Made by a program: the position numbers and the translations under genes
Shown here: piece by piece, positions 46,801-57,715 of the stretch
How positions within the stretch are numbered: position 1 is the stretch's first letter
Layout of the letters: every line of letters starts with the position of its first letter
The notes under the pieces: model-generated
What the model was told of the DNA's origin: nothing
Database searches by the model: none
What the model saw: only the letters and a program-made list of their open reading frames with translations
Assembly (NCBI RefSeq): GCF_032362555.1
Contig: NC_083517.1
Location: forward strand, 9,196,001-9,260,000
Length of the DNA: 64,000 nt
Direction of reading: 5' to 3'
From: Amyelois transitella
Lineage: Eukaryota; Arthropoda; Insecta; Lepidoptera; Pyralidae

Positions 46801-49800
46801 ATAAAAGATACATTAGTTAAATGATTTTTTTGTAAAAAAATCTACTTAAATACATATTTATCTTTCAAAACTTACTCATGGTCTGAATTTTCCGAATTCC
46901 GTTTCTTAAATGTTTCAGTTGCATTTTGGGAACCGCTTGCGCAGCCAGGTGTTTTCACATTTGATAAAATCTCTTTATAATTCTGAAAGGAATAATATTT
47001 TTTATTGTTGATGCTTTAGAAAGGGAATTCGAGCAATTTCTTTCTCTTCTTCTTCAGCATTAAAGTATTTGCGCACTGCTGGGCATATGCCTCTCCAATA
47101 TCTTTCCACCTAGCTCTATCAAAGGTTTTCCTGGCCCAGGTTATCCTAGCGTGGCTTTTTATGTCATCGGATCAGAAAGATCTGCCAGTATTCCTCTTTC
47201 TTTTGTTCTCTACGTCTGCACACATGGCCTACCCACGCCCACTTAACTTTAGCAATGGGGTCTACCAACGTCCAGTAGTTTGGTGCGCTGGCGCGTGTCA
47301 TGCTGAATGGCAGGACTCCTCTTTAAAATATGACAAACTATATATGCATATATCCATCCTGCCCTTCATATAATCACGTCTTTATCCCTTGCGGGGTAGA
47401 CAGAGTCGTCTTGTAGAGACTGATAGGTCACATTCAGCTATTTAACTTAATGATAGAAAATAATGAGAGGTTGCTACCGCGAGTCCTATTTTTTTATATT
47501 TGCCGGAACCACACGACACACTAACATATAAAATACATACATACAAAATATGATATATGGCAGATTGAAATTATAAACCAAAAGTAAATCAATGCCCAAA
47601 TTTAGCTTTTATATGTTGAAAGTTTATCCCTTAGTTAAATACTTATATCAAAAACACACACAAACCATCTCCTTAAGACCTTTGATGTGTAGAGCTTTTG
47701 CGGCTTCAATAACTTCATAAATATGTTCTCGGGCCACAACAGCCTGACCAGTGTAAATGTACTCTAATATTGAACATAGTGTGTGAAATGAGATTTTCTG
47801 AAAGAGAAGAATTTTTTTTCTAAATATACATTCATATAGTCACGTCTATATCCCTTGCGGGGTAGACAGATCCAACAGTTTTGAAAAGACTGAAAGGCAC
47901 ATTTAGCTCTATTGCTAAATGATGGTATTAAGATTCAAATAGTGACAGGTTGCTAGCCCATAGCGTACAAGAATAACACCAAGTTAAATATGGACTGGGT
48001 TACAATATGACCTATGTAAAGCGAAATAGGAAGAATATAATAATTAAGATTTCAGATATTGCACTCATATGCACACTTTTGACACTCAAAAGGTTCTGAA
48101 ATGAATTAAGATTTTTTATAATTCAGTCATTTTATCATCATGCTTCTTTAAGGGAGACTACATCGTTCCACTTGCCACAATCCCTGCATACTTCTCTCGC
48201 TTCATCCACATTCATAAAACTTGTCATGGAAGCTCGTTAACTTCTGAGCCGAACCCACTATCCGATTTACACGCGCATCTGCTGCGGGAAATCAATTTTT
48301 CGAGCATTAAAGGAGTATTTCCAAAGTTATTACTATAATGCATTTAATACTCAAAAAAAATAAATGTGGCCGGTAGAGCAAGCCCAGAGCTTAATCAGTT
48401 GAGGCCAGTGCACTGATCAGTGCATAGGCAGCTGAGAAGTTAAATATGAAATGTTCTTTTAACACGGAGGAAGTGAAGAGTAAGACAGTAATTTTATTTG
48501 ACCTGTTTTTTTTGGCATAATCTAATCTATAATCTAAAAACATTAAGCGCAAAGACTTACATTTAAGAATATCACTGGCTTCTGACACTGTGCTGACTTT
48601 ATCAGATCCTTGATGTATGGGCTCGCCAAGGACAGAACTATCTGATGAACTTTAACAAAATGCCCGTCTGCGGCTAATGTCATATCCACAAACTCTTCAT
48701 TCTAAAAATAGTTACAATATTTCTTGATAATTTTACTTGTCCCAATTCTATAAATATAGTGTCCCAAAGCTATAAAGATATCCTCCTTATAAAATAAACA
48801 TAAATATAAGATGATGATTGTATTACTCTTGACAAAAAGCTAGGCTCAACTCTTAAAACGGGCCACCGCCAGAGAGGTTGGGGAGGGGGTGGGGAGGGTG
48901 GGGGAGGGTTGTATGACCCCCCCCCAAGTATTTTTTTTTGCCGGAAGCCCCCCCTTTTTTTATATGAATTTTTGAAAATCTTAAAAATTGCACTTAACAA
49001 CGCAATATTTTCGGCTTGTCATTGTAAACTGTGTTAATTTAGTATTAAATAATTAGTTTGTCCATTAAACATGTACAATACATTAATTAATATATTTTAG
49101 CACTAAAAATATAGTCAAAAACTTAGCTTAAAAGTAAAAACAAAAAAGACACTAACTATGAACAGAACACAATCTGCTGTTTTGGTTATGTGCTACTGTC
49201 ATCTTATCTACTGACTTCGAAAGTAGCTGTCGGTAAAAGGACAGCGGGGGGTGCAGGGGGGCGCAGCCCCCCCGCACGGGGGGGTCGGGGGGCGGTAGCC
49301 CCCCGCAATGAAAAGAAACAAATTGGTCACAAATCAAACTCGGTTTGGTTAGGTTAGGTTAGGTTGGTGTAAACCACCAAAGCGGAGCGAGCGAAGCGAG
49401 CGGAGCGTTCAAACTGAGTAAAAAAGTCTAATAGTAAGTACGTATAGGTTAGGTTAGGTTTTACTCACCTTCACCCCTTTAATCCCTTCTTACTTTCCCC
49501 CCCCCTTGCCCATCTGGCGGTAAATTACCTTTAGCACACTTTTTATATGAAAACTTTAAAAATTCGTAAAAAAAAAACTATAGGCTTCCGGCAAGGGGGG
49601 GTCACGGGAGGGGGGGTGTTACCACCTCCCCATCCCCCTCCCCCCTCCCCACCCCTCTCCGGCGGTGGCCCGTTTCAAGAGTTTTACCAAAAGCTACTGG
49701 TCAAAAAGAAGTTTATGGACTTGCTCCCTCAATGCAAATCTATTATATTTCCATATAGTATGAAATACATAGAAAAGTTTACAGCCATAGAAATAGGCTC

Positions 49801-50091
49801 AATGTAGTCAACAAAAGTATTATATTAATCTTTATATGACTTCAAACTCTCTTTCAATAGGTAAATTTATCTATTGATGCAAGATGCAATACAAACAAAA
49901 CATCCAGCAAATGCCTTAATTAAGTACACACAATATTTGGCTAATTGTAATAGTGCTTGAAAATTAAAACGCGTATTCTTGTAGTAAATTAATTTATAAT
50001 GTTTGAAACTTACCTGTTGCAATGTTCCTAAACCATTACACATATTATTCTGGAAAGAGTCCCACGACAAAGTAAAATGTGGTTTAGCCAT
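43808..50091 (-). CDS. BTB-FLYWCH protein, paralogue B (mod(mdg4)-like), seven coding exons
   Basis: Same architecture and exon phases as A. Exons in coding order: 50091-50014, 48701-48561, 47797-47666, 46982-46876, 46567-46431, 45198-44991, 43958-43808, giving 317 aa. Exons 1, 2, 3 and 6 are 78, 141, 132 and 208 nt, identical in length to C. The BTB domain is residues 1-117 (FTLSWDSFQNNMCNGLG; FVDMTLAADGHFVKVHQ; LEYIYTGQAVVARE). The linker contains DNSIEFCD. The finger has C246, C254, H272, H274. The C-terminus is extended by a basic run ending LKKY. A minus AATAAA lies at 43648-43653. Intron 1 hosts an 846-bp TIR transposon. Function is inferred from domains only; all splice sites are consensus and no frame break is seen, so it looks active. 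Confidence 0.9.
44190..44677 (-). mobile_element. SINE S1 copies in paralogue B last intron
   Basis: Head piece at 44190-44287 and a full copy at 44416-44677, with an S3 scrap at 44058-44130 beside them. Confidence 0.75.
44712..44916 (+). mobile_element. Helitron H2, complete, 205 bp
   Basis: TC start at 44712, CTAG end at 44913-44916, inserted between A and T. The 3' hairpin comes from 'gcggacgaagtcgcgggc'. Confidence 0.8.
45988..46184 (-). mobile_element. Helitron H2, complete, 197 bp
   Basis: Same family as 44712-44916 in the opposite orientation, about 1 kb away in intron 5 of paralogue B. The pair forms a long-range inverted repeat around exon 6. Confidence 0.8.
47040..47300 (-). mobile_element. 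Remnant of a second RTE-type LINE
   Basis: One minus-strand frame reads SDDIKSHARITWARKTFDRA then RWKDIGEAYAQQ, the usual C-terminal pattern of RTE-clade LINE proteins. It differs from the LINE at 55367-57338. Heavily decayed. Confidence 0.6.
47368..47990 (-). mobile_element. SINE S1 pieces around exon 3 of paralogue B
   Basis: 47368-47521 and 47830-47990, both minus strand. The second begins about 33 bp from the exon 3 acceptor. Confidence 0.65.
48150..48245 (-). mobile_element. LINE fragment
   Basis: Minus-strand copy of the segment encoding the MNVDEAKEVCRDRGKW region, without the tail. Confidence 0.65.
48843..49688. mobile_element. 846-bp TIR transposon with 8-bp target duplication
   Basis: Long terminal inverted repeats of roughly 150 bp start GG, then AACTCTT and an AAACGGGCCACCGCC block, and contain G/C homopolymer runs. 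AAAAGCTA flanks both sides (48835-48842 and 49689-49696); an 8-bp duplication suits hAT-like or P-like elements. The centre has a GGGGGG/CCCCCC-rich hairpin (49243-49310) and short TTAGG runs, and no transposase. Inserted in intron 1 of paralogue B. Confidence 0.75.
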
Positions 50092-50404
50092 TATGGATAA
50101 ATATCAGTGTCCGCTATATGAAAAGATAAAGGTAAAGAAAAGAGTCTCAAACTTTTTTGAATAATAATCCGAATCAATAACAAAGGTCTTAAGAACGACA
50201 AGAGAACAATTTGTTTGTTAAATCGTATGATGTCCGGAAGGGTAGATTACGGTTCTAACTCAATAAAAAATCTAATGAGTGAATATGTAAGTGATAAATT
50301 TCGAATTTTAATTTTTCCTAAACGAAAATACACAAAACATTCGTTTTCGTATTTTTATTCGCATTTGACATTTGGATTACCTCTGTGGATTTGATAATGA
50401 CATA

Positions 50405-50420
50405 TTGACATTGACACGTG
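50405..50420 (-). promoter_or_regulatory. Shared upstream motif of paralogue B
   Basis: TTGACATTGACACGTG on the plus strand, 314 bp upstream of the ATG. It differs by one base from the motif upstream of A. Confidence 0.4.
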
Positions 50421-50454
50421 TGCAACATGTTTTAGGTCTACTTACATTTTTAGT

Positions 50455-50720
50455 AAGCCGAACTGTGTGGTTCCTTGTTCCCGGCATTTTAGATTATAGT
50501 ATCTTTTCCCCAAAGGATGTAAAAGGCAACTAAGGGCACATTCATCAAGTGCAAGCTTTTTCAGCTGTCTGATAGGGAAGAAAAAACCAGCCCTTCTCTT
50601 CCTGCGCAGATTGTAAAAGCTAATCAAAGGAAAGGCTTAATCAATTTCGCATTCTTTTATGCAATGGGTTGGCAACCTGTCTTATCTAAATCTCAGTTCC
50701 AACAGTAAGCCAACCAGGTA
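50455..50720 (+). mobile_element. Old, diverged SINE S1
   Basis: Recognisable by 'gtgtggttcc', 'ttcccggca', 'ggatgtaaaaggcaactaag' and 'ggcaacctgtc', but with many changes and an insertion. Confidence 0.55.
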
Positions 50721-50763
50721 AGTATGTATTTAGAAAGAGAGATTAGATCTGTAATAATAAAAT

Positions 50764-50852
50764 AAGAAGGAAGTATGCAGAGATCGTGGCAAGTGGAAAG
50801 AGGTAGTCTCTGCCTACCCTTTCGGGAAAAAGGCGTGATTTTATGTATGTAT
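50764..50852 (+). mobile_element. LINE 3' end fragment
   Basis: Last ~85 bases of the LINE with its TATG tail, between paralogues B and C. Confidence 0.75.
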
Positions 50853-51005
50853 AATAAAATAGGTAAAGTGTTTTATCTCGTACGGGAACTTGTGCTTCGC
50901 AAAGTAGTTACCTCAAGGCAGGATTAAAGAAATACGAACAACAAAAAAATTATAAGTTCTTAAATATTTACATATAAATTATTAAAATTTATTTTGTTTT
51001 TTTTT

Positions 51006-54000
51006 TCAAGATGTGTCATCATGGTTTTTCGTTTTCTTCAAATCGCCATGTAGTTCTGCCTCAGAAATAAGTGAAAATACTGTATTATCACGCACTTTTT
51101 TTGCAATTTTACCATCATGGAATGGATGGATGTGTGCTGAAGTCCTGAAAATGCAAAAGCGGTTAATGTAACTAATGAACAGATTTTCGTGTAATAAATT
51201 TTTCAGTTCAATCTTTTCAGGTGTTGGTTCTGTCTACCCCGCAAGCGATATAGACGTGATTATATGTATGTATGTAGGGTACTTAGTTCTATTATTTAAC
51301 ATATAATTTGTGTATTTATTTCACACTTAAGTTGACACCAGATTTTTCTAAAAGGTGACGGGTAGAAAATGCAATTAGCGTTAAATCCACCTATTGTAGT
51401 GTGATTCACGGCAAAAAAAAAGGAATAGGACCACTCCTTCTCTTTCCCATGGATGTCGTAAAACGCGACTAAGGGACAGGCTTATAAACTTGAGATTCTT
51501 CTTTTAGGCGACGACTTCTTTTTGTATATCAATTCTATCACAAAGCCAAACAGCTGAATAGCCAAACTGTTGGCTCTGTCTACCTGATTATTATTTATGA
51601 TAGCCAAAATCTTTCAAAACTCCCTGCTGTTAGTGAATTGGGAGTTATCTACCTTCTTGGTGTGTCATTATCATTCTGACAATCTTTAAATATTCCCTCA
51701 ATAATATGGTGCAATAATTATTATATCATAAAGATATTCAATTGTAACTATAATCAAGTCATACTGAGTGCAGGTGTATGAATTAAGGGCCAATGGACCT
51801 AAGAGTTTGGTAAAACAAAATATCTACCTCCTCAGAACAATGTCATCTTTTGTACTGACAGCTGCCGGACATTTCTTTTTTATATAGTCTGTGCAACGCC
51901 AATGTCTATGGCCAGTTTTTGAACTATATCTCAGATAGTAGAGGTATCTATTCAAAATCATTTGTAGGCTTCCCTGGTTTGACACGCAGTATTGAATCTG
52001 TAGAGAGTCAGGTGTTTCAGTGGGCTTTATAGGATCTGAAAAATATGATATAATATCAGTGTATAACAGTTTAGCACAAAAATAAACTTGAATTTCAAGA
52101 CAATTTTTTTTAGGATTATTAATATCAGCGAAACCCGGAGTCAGAGAGGGGTCATTATTATGAAAATCACTTTTAGGGCTATTTCTATTATTACGGCACT
52201 TTTAGGGTAAATAGGTTTAGTTTTGGTTTTGCAATTTTAGAATTAATACATATAAACCATCCTCTTGAATAACTCCAGCTATTAAAAAGACTGCATTTAA
52301 AATCTATCGTGTAGTTTTAAAGATGCAAACATACATACATACATACAGATGGACAGACACTGAAAGCCACTTTACTTTTTTTATTTAATATTGTATTAGG
52401 CATTTGTGTTCCATCTCACCTGATGTTAAGTGATGTTAAAGATTTAACATGCCTTTTTTAAGAGACCAGAGATTGGGGTACCGTTTTTCCAATTTGGCTA
52501 TAAAATTCTAAATATAATTAATTGCGTTTTTAACTGTAGGTACCTTTATTCACTGCTACCATCATCTGCTTCGTTTTCTTTCTCTCTCTAATTTGGCTTT
52601 GGGTCTCAATATTAGTTGTGTCGTCTGTTGTATCATCCATTCGTTCTGCGTCACAGAATTCTATTGCGTCGTCTATATATCTGCAAAAAATAAAAAAATA
52701 ACGACCGTACAGACTTATTTTTTTAAAAGAAGTCTGTACGGTCGGGTTTTTGTCGGTGGAGGTAATTGGAGCGTCCTCCATTCGTCTCTTTTTTCTCGAC
52801 GACAAGGAAGAATTTATAAATTAAAAATAAAATTTTTAATACCTCTGCAATGCAACTTTGACCATGTGTCTATTACTTATTATTCTATATATGTCTATTA
52901 CTTATTATATCTAGCCCCTTTATTTGATGCTTGATGTCAAGGGAGTCTACAAATTTGTGATGGTGGCCATCTTGAGCCATCAGCTGCTTCTCTTCCTGTG
53001 CAGATTGTAAAAGTTAATCAACGGAAACGATAAACTTGGGATTATTTTTAGGCTTATTCTTTTTATCTTGCTAGACCATGCTATCTGAGCTTTGTTGTTG
53101 TTTAATCCATGTTTGTTTTACTTGTATTTTTCAACAAATATTCCAAAAATGTTAGAATAGAACCACTATATATCTTTCCCATGGATGTCGTTAAAGGTGA
53201 CTAAGGGATAGGCTTCAAAACTTGGATTCCTTCCATTGAATACTTGGATTCTTTCCTTTTTGAAACTGTTGGCCCTGTTACAAGTCGCCTATGGCAAATA
53301 AATGGAAAAATAGTTCTATACTTACTCATGATCTGAATTTTTGATTTCTGTATATCTGTCCTTGACATATTTTGTACTTGTATTTATTTCACTCGAGGTA
53401 TTTCTTTCGTAGCTAGCTTGATTGTTTGCATTCTTAATTGATAAAGATACTAGATGATCCTGTAAGGCATAACAATCGTAACAATATTTTAATATGGTTC
53501 ACATAATTGAGACAGTCTCTCCAAAATAAAAGTATTTTATAACCAGTTGGCAGTTATCTATATCCCTTTCAGGGTAGACAGAGCTAACAGTCTTGAAAAG
53601 ACTTAAAGGCCATGTTTAGCTTGTAAGTCAGAGGTCAGATGAAGGGAATCATGATGAGAAACAAACTTTATCTGATTGGCCTGGGTCTTGGATGTTTATC
53701 AATAAAAAGTATAATAAATTATAGTATCATTGGGTTAGTATCTTGTAGCATACATACATACATACATATAATCACGTCTATATCCCTTGCGGGATAGACA
53801 GAGCCATCAGTCTTGCAAAGTCTGATAGGCCACATGCAGCTATTTGGCTTTAAGATAAAATTGAGATTCAAATAGTGACAGGTTGCTAGCCCATCGCCTT
53901 AAAAAGAATCCCAAGTTTGTAAGCCTATCCCTTAGTCGCCTTTTATGACATCCATGGAAAAGAAATGGAGTGGTTCTATTCTTTTTTGTATTGGTGCCGG

Positions 54001-54993
54001 GAACCACACGGCACTTGTATCACACGGATCTTGTAGCACAAGTCTTAAATTGTCTTCGAAGCTAACTCAATCTGTGTAATCTGTCCCATATATATTTATT
54101 TATATACATACAAACCATTTCTTGAAGTCCTCTTATGTGCAAAGCCTGGGCACCTTTGATAAGTTCATCTATATGTTCTTTGGCCACAACTGTTTGCCCT
54201 GTGTATATGTATTCTAATATTGAGCATAATGTATGATATGAGATTTTCTGTAAAAAAAATGTGCTATTTAGTTACATGCTAAATAGTAATCACGTCTATA
54301 TATCTTGTGGTGTTGAAAGAGCCAAGTCTTGAAAATACAGAAAAGTCACAGATTGATGTGAGTAATTGAAAAAATGATTCTAATAATATTATTTTTTATA
54401 ACTACCAATTGCGACTTGCTTTTCATTGCAATGAACAAATGATATTACGTACATTTAAGAATATCACTGGATTCCGACATTGTGCCGACTTTATGAGCTC
54501 TTTTATGTAAGGGCTGGCCAGTGAGAGGACTATCTGATGAACTCTCACAAAATGCCCATCCGCAGCTATTGTCATATCCACAAACTCTTCATTCTGAAAA
54601 TAGAAATGTTTAGATTACATACATACATAAAATCACGCCTCTTTCCTGGAGGGGTAGGCAGAGACTACCTCTTTCCACTTGCCACGATCTCTGCATACTT
54701 CCTTCGCTTCATCCACATTCATAACTCTCTTCATATGTTTAGATTACTTAATAATTTATATACTTAAATCTATTATGACAGCGTAGACTTGGCCATGGCT
54801 GTCCACCAGAGGGAACTTTCAATATAAAAGCTGGTCACGGCCATCAAATGTAGACTGCAGACTCTGTCTCCCCCGTAAGGGATATTTGTTAGATGTATAG
54901 TTAATGAAAACGCACCTGCTGGAGAGTTCCTAAGCCGTTACAAATGTTTTGCTGAAATGCATCCCAAGACAGCGTGAACTGTGGCTGTGACAT
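51006..54993 (-). CDS. BTB-FLYWCH protein, paralogue C (mod(mdg4)-like), seven coding exons
   Basis: Exons in coding order: 54993-54916, 54593-54453, 54247-54116, 53459-53326, 52680-52544, 52035-51828, 51144-51006, all with consensus splice sites, giving 322 aa. BTB domain at residues 1-117 (FTLSWDAFQQNICNGLG; FVDMTIAADGHFVRVHQ; LEYIYTGQTVVAKE). The linker has DAIEFCDAERMDDTTD, and the FLYWCH finger has W-R-C255, C263, H281, H283. It is the most diverged of the three (its end reads KNHDDTS rather than the A/B ending), which suggests it split first. A minus AATAAA at 50988-50993 almost overlaps the stop. A LINE is inserted 374 bp upstream of its ATG on the opposite strand. Role inferred from domains. 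Confidence 0.9.
51213..51590 (+). mobile_element. SINE S1 fragments
   Basis: A tail piece at 51213-51277 and a diverged body at 51393-51590, in the last intron of paralogue C. Confidence 0.65.
52702..52744. repeat. Perfect 15-bp inverted repeat beside exon 5 of paralogue C
   Basis: CGACCGTACAGACTT (52702-52716) pairs exactly with 52730-52744 across a 13-base AT loop, about 20 bases upstream of the exon 5 acceptor in the transcript. Confidence 0.8.
53640..54105. mobile_element. SINE S1 inserted into a tRNA-SINE S2, with 11-bp target duplication
   Basis: S2 (plus) runs 53640-53750 and resumes at 54028-54105. The inserted minus-strand S1 occupies 53751-54027. ATCTTGTAGCA is repeated at 53740-53750 and 54028-54038. 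Located in intron 3 of paralogue C. Confidence 0.85.
54618..54734 (-). mobile_element. Short LINE insertion with 12-bp target duplication
   Basis: 117-bp 5'-truncated copy. ATGTTTAGATTA is repeated at 54606-54617 and 54735-54746. In intron 1 of paralogue C, 25 bp from the exon 2 acceptor. Confidence 0.85.
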
Positions 54994-55366
54994 TGGTTTT
55001 GTTGCGGTATCTGTAGCACAAATTTGATAAATGGGTAATAAAAGGCAATTACAACAAAATACAGTTGCATCTATTCAACTATAAGTAATGTTATCTGAGT
55101 ACGGGTTGAGATGTCGTATTTAGATACCTTGAGTTCTGTTAAAGAAAAAAAAACAAGAATCGATAATTATTTTATTTAAAATTCGTAAACGGCAAAATAT
55201 TCTCCTTGAAAACAGCGTAAACAAAAAACAATACAAATTTCAATTGAGCATGAATGATCAAATCCAAATGTCAAGGAAATGTTATAATTGATTGACACTT
55301 ACATTTAACATTGACAATTTTTATACTTTTTAAAGTGGAAGGAAAGGAAGCAACTATAATACGTTA

Positions 55367-57338
55367 GCAGCAAAAGCTAACTTAAGAATGCAAGAGGTTA
55401 TAGATGAAGATGTGAATGAAGCACGTAAGGAATATAAGAAAATGAAAGATTTGGTTAAGAAAGCTGTGATTAGAAAGAAAGAAGAGTATAAAGAGGATTT
55501 TGATAAAAGGCTATCAGAAGACTTTCAGTCAAATCTGAAAGTATTCTGGAAATCCGTAAGGTCAGCCCGAGGAAATACTATAACCAGAGAGCTGACTAGG
55601 ATCAGATGCCAGGATGGTAGCGTTGTGAAAGGAGAAGAATGTGTACTAAAGATATGGAAGGACTATTTTGAAAGTTTATTTGAAAAAAAGGAAGGAAATA
55701 AGAAAGATTTCTGCTATAGCGAAGAAAAAGAGAATGAGATGGAAGGCGAAATTGAAATGTTCGAAATTGTGGAAGCACTTAAGAGTATGAAAGCGGGAAA
55801 GGCTGCTGGGTGTGATAGAGTGTCGGTCGAGATGCTTAAAGCAGGAAAAGGCGTAGTAGCTAGTCAGTTGTACTGCCTTTTCAATTTGTGTTGGAGAAGC
55901 GGCCGAGTACCAAAAGATTGGTGTAAGGCTGTTATCGTGCCACTTTACAAAGGAAAAGGGTCACAGCTGGACTGCAAAAATTATCGTGGTATAAGCCTGC
56001 TTAGCGTCGTCGGCAAATTGTATGCTAAGGTATTGATTAATAGAGTCAGGAATGAAACTGATGACAAAATATGGGATGCTCTAGCGGGATTTCGAAAGGG
56101 AATGGGATGTACTGATCAGGTCTTTTCCTTGCGGTGCATAGCCGAAAAGTTTTTGGCCAAGAGTCAAAAAGTCTATTGCACATTCGTAGATCTGGAAAAG
56201 GCCTATGACAGAGTTGAGAGGAATGAATTGTGGTCAGCACTTTCTATGCATGGGGTGAGCAGTCTCTTAATACGAGCACTGAAATCCTTATATGAGGATT
56301 CGAGTGCTTGTGTCAGGATAAACGGAGCGCACACTGAGTGGTTTAAGATTGAGAAAGGCGTTAGGCAAGGATGTGTTGCGTCACCGTGGCTGTTCAACCT
56401 ATTTATGGATAGCTGTTTGACAGATTTGAAAGAGTCTAAAAGTGGATTAAGGATGAATGAGTTACTCGTCAAATGTCTGCTCTATGCCGACGATCAGGTT
56501 ATACTGGCGTCATCAGCGGAGGAGTTACAGGAGATGGTAAACTATGCATGAAGCTTTAAAAGAGAAAGGAATGAAAGTGAACGTAAGTAAAACTAAAACA
56601 CTGGTTTTTGAAATGGAGAAAGAAATGACAGCATGTAATATTTTGATTGGAGGAGAAAAAGTGGAGCAAGTGAAAGAGTTTGTATATCTAGGATCAAAGT
56701 TTACATCAGATGGCAAGTATGATAGTGATATTGAAAGGAGAGTGAACGCGGGGAACATGGTGAATGGAGCTTTGCATGCCTTTATGAGCAGTCAGAAACT
56801 ATCCAAAAAGGCTCGACTGGCTGTGCACAGGGGCGTGTTGGTCCCGACATTAATGTATGGGAGTGAAAGTTGGGTATGGCAAAAGAAGCATGAAAGCAGA
56901 ATAAATGCAGTGGAAATGAGAGCGTTAAGGAGTATGATGGGTGTGAAATTGAGTGACAGGATAAGGAACAGCGTGATAAGGGAATGTTGTGATGTGAAAG
57001 AAGATGTAGTTACAGGAATAGAAAAGGGTATGTTAAGATGGTTCGGTCATGTGGAGAGGATGAATGAAAGCAGGTTGACTAAGCAGATATACAAGGAGAG
57101 TGTGGAGGGAAAGGTCGGAGTGGGAAGACCTAGACGAACATATCTTGATCAAATTAAGGACGTCCTGGTAAAGGGTCAGGTCAAAAGTACCCGAAACCGC
57201 CGAGCTTGTATGAAGAGAGTTATGAATGTGGACGAAGCGAAAGAAGTATGCAGAGATCGTGGCAAGTGGAAAGAGGTAGTCTCTGCCTACCCCTCCGGGA
57301 AAGAGGCGTGATTTTATGTATGTATGTATGTATGTATG
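55367..57338 (+). mobile_element. 5'-truncated RTE-like LINE with reverse transcriptase (one frameshift)
   Basis: Non-LTR retrotransposon; its enzyme copies RNA into DNA at a nicked target. The 12-mer TATAATACGTTA flanks it (55355-55366 and 57339-57350). The first frame (ATG at 55388, to 56551) carries the reverse transcriptase: AAGCDRVSVEML and YRGISLL blocks, CTFVDLEKAYDRV with the catalytic Asp, KGVRQGCVASP and the YADD active site (about 56485). A frameshift near 56540 moves the rest into the frame 56544-57311, which holds YGSESWVWQKK, LRWFGHVERMNESR and a basic tail. The 5' endonuclease domain is missing, so the copy cannot move on its own. Ends in (TATG)n. The clade (RTE-like) is judged from motif style only. 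Confidence 0.9.
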
Positions 57339-57419
57339 TATAATACGTTAAATACACTTTCTTTAAGAGACTGATTAGTTAAAGCGTTGCCAGAATGACA
57401 ATGTTTTAAAACCCGCGAA

Positions 57420-57550
57420 TCTTATGGGGGTTGACAGAGCTAATAGTTTTGAAAAGACTGATAGACCACGTTCAGCTTTTCGGCTTAATATGATAATTCA
57501 GATTCAAATCGCTTAAAAAAATAATCCTAAGTTTATAAGCCTATCACCTT
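57420..57550 (-). mobile_element. Decayed SINE S1
   Basis: Minus-strand remnant with 'acagagctaatagttttgaa' and 'gttcagcttttcggctta'. Confidence 0.55.
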
Positions 57551-57675
57551 TTACGACAATTCCAATAAGTTCAAAGCTATTATATTTTTAAATATCGAGT
57601 TTTCGTAGCTCTCAAAAGGATTTTGATAGAATAGTAAGAAGCGTATTATGGTTTTGCTTTTTTTTTCGAATGTGT

Positions 57676-57715
57676 TAGAAAAGGGAGATGTTTCAACGAA
57701 CATCTCCCTTTTCTA
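57676..57715. repeat. Perfect 17-bp hairpin
   Basis: Arms 57676-57692 and 57699-57715 pair exactly across TCAACG, about 580 bp upstream of the cactus-like start codon. Confidence 0.85.

Noticed and set aside
49341-49363. Run of TTAGG-type repeats like insect telomere DNA
   Set aside because: Only three to four units inside the TIR transposon at 48843-49688, with another short run at 49446; not a telomere.
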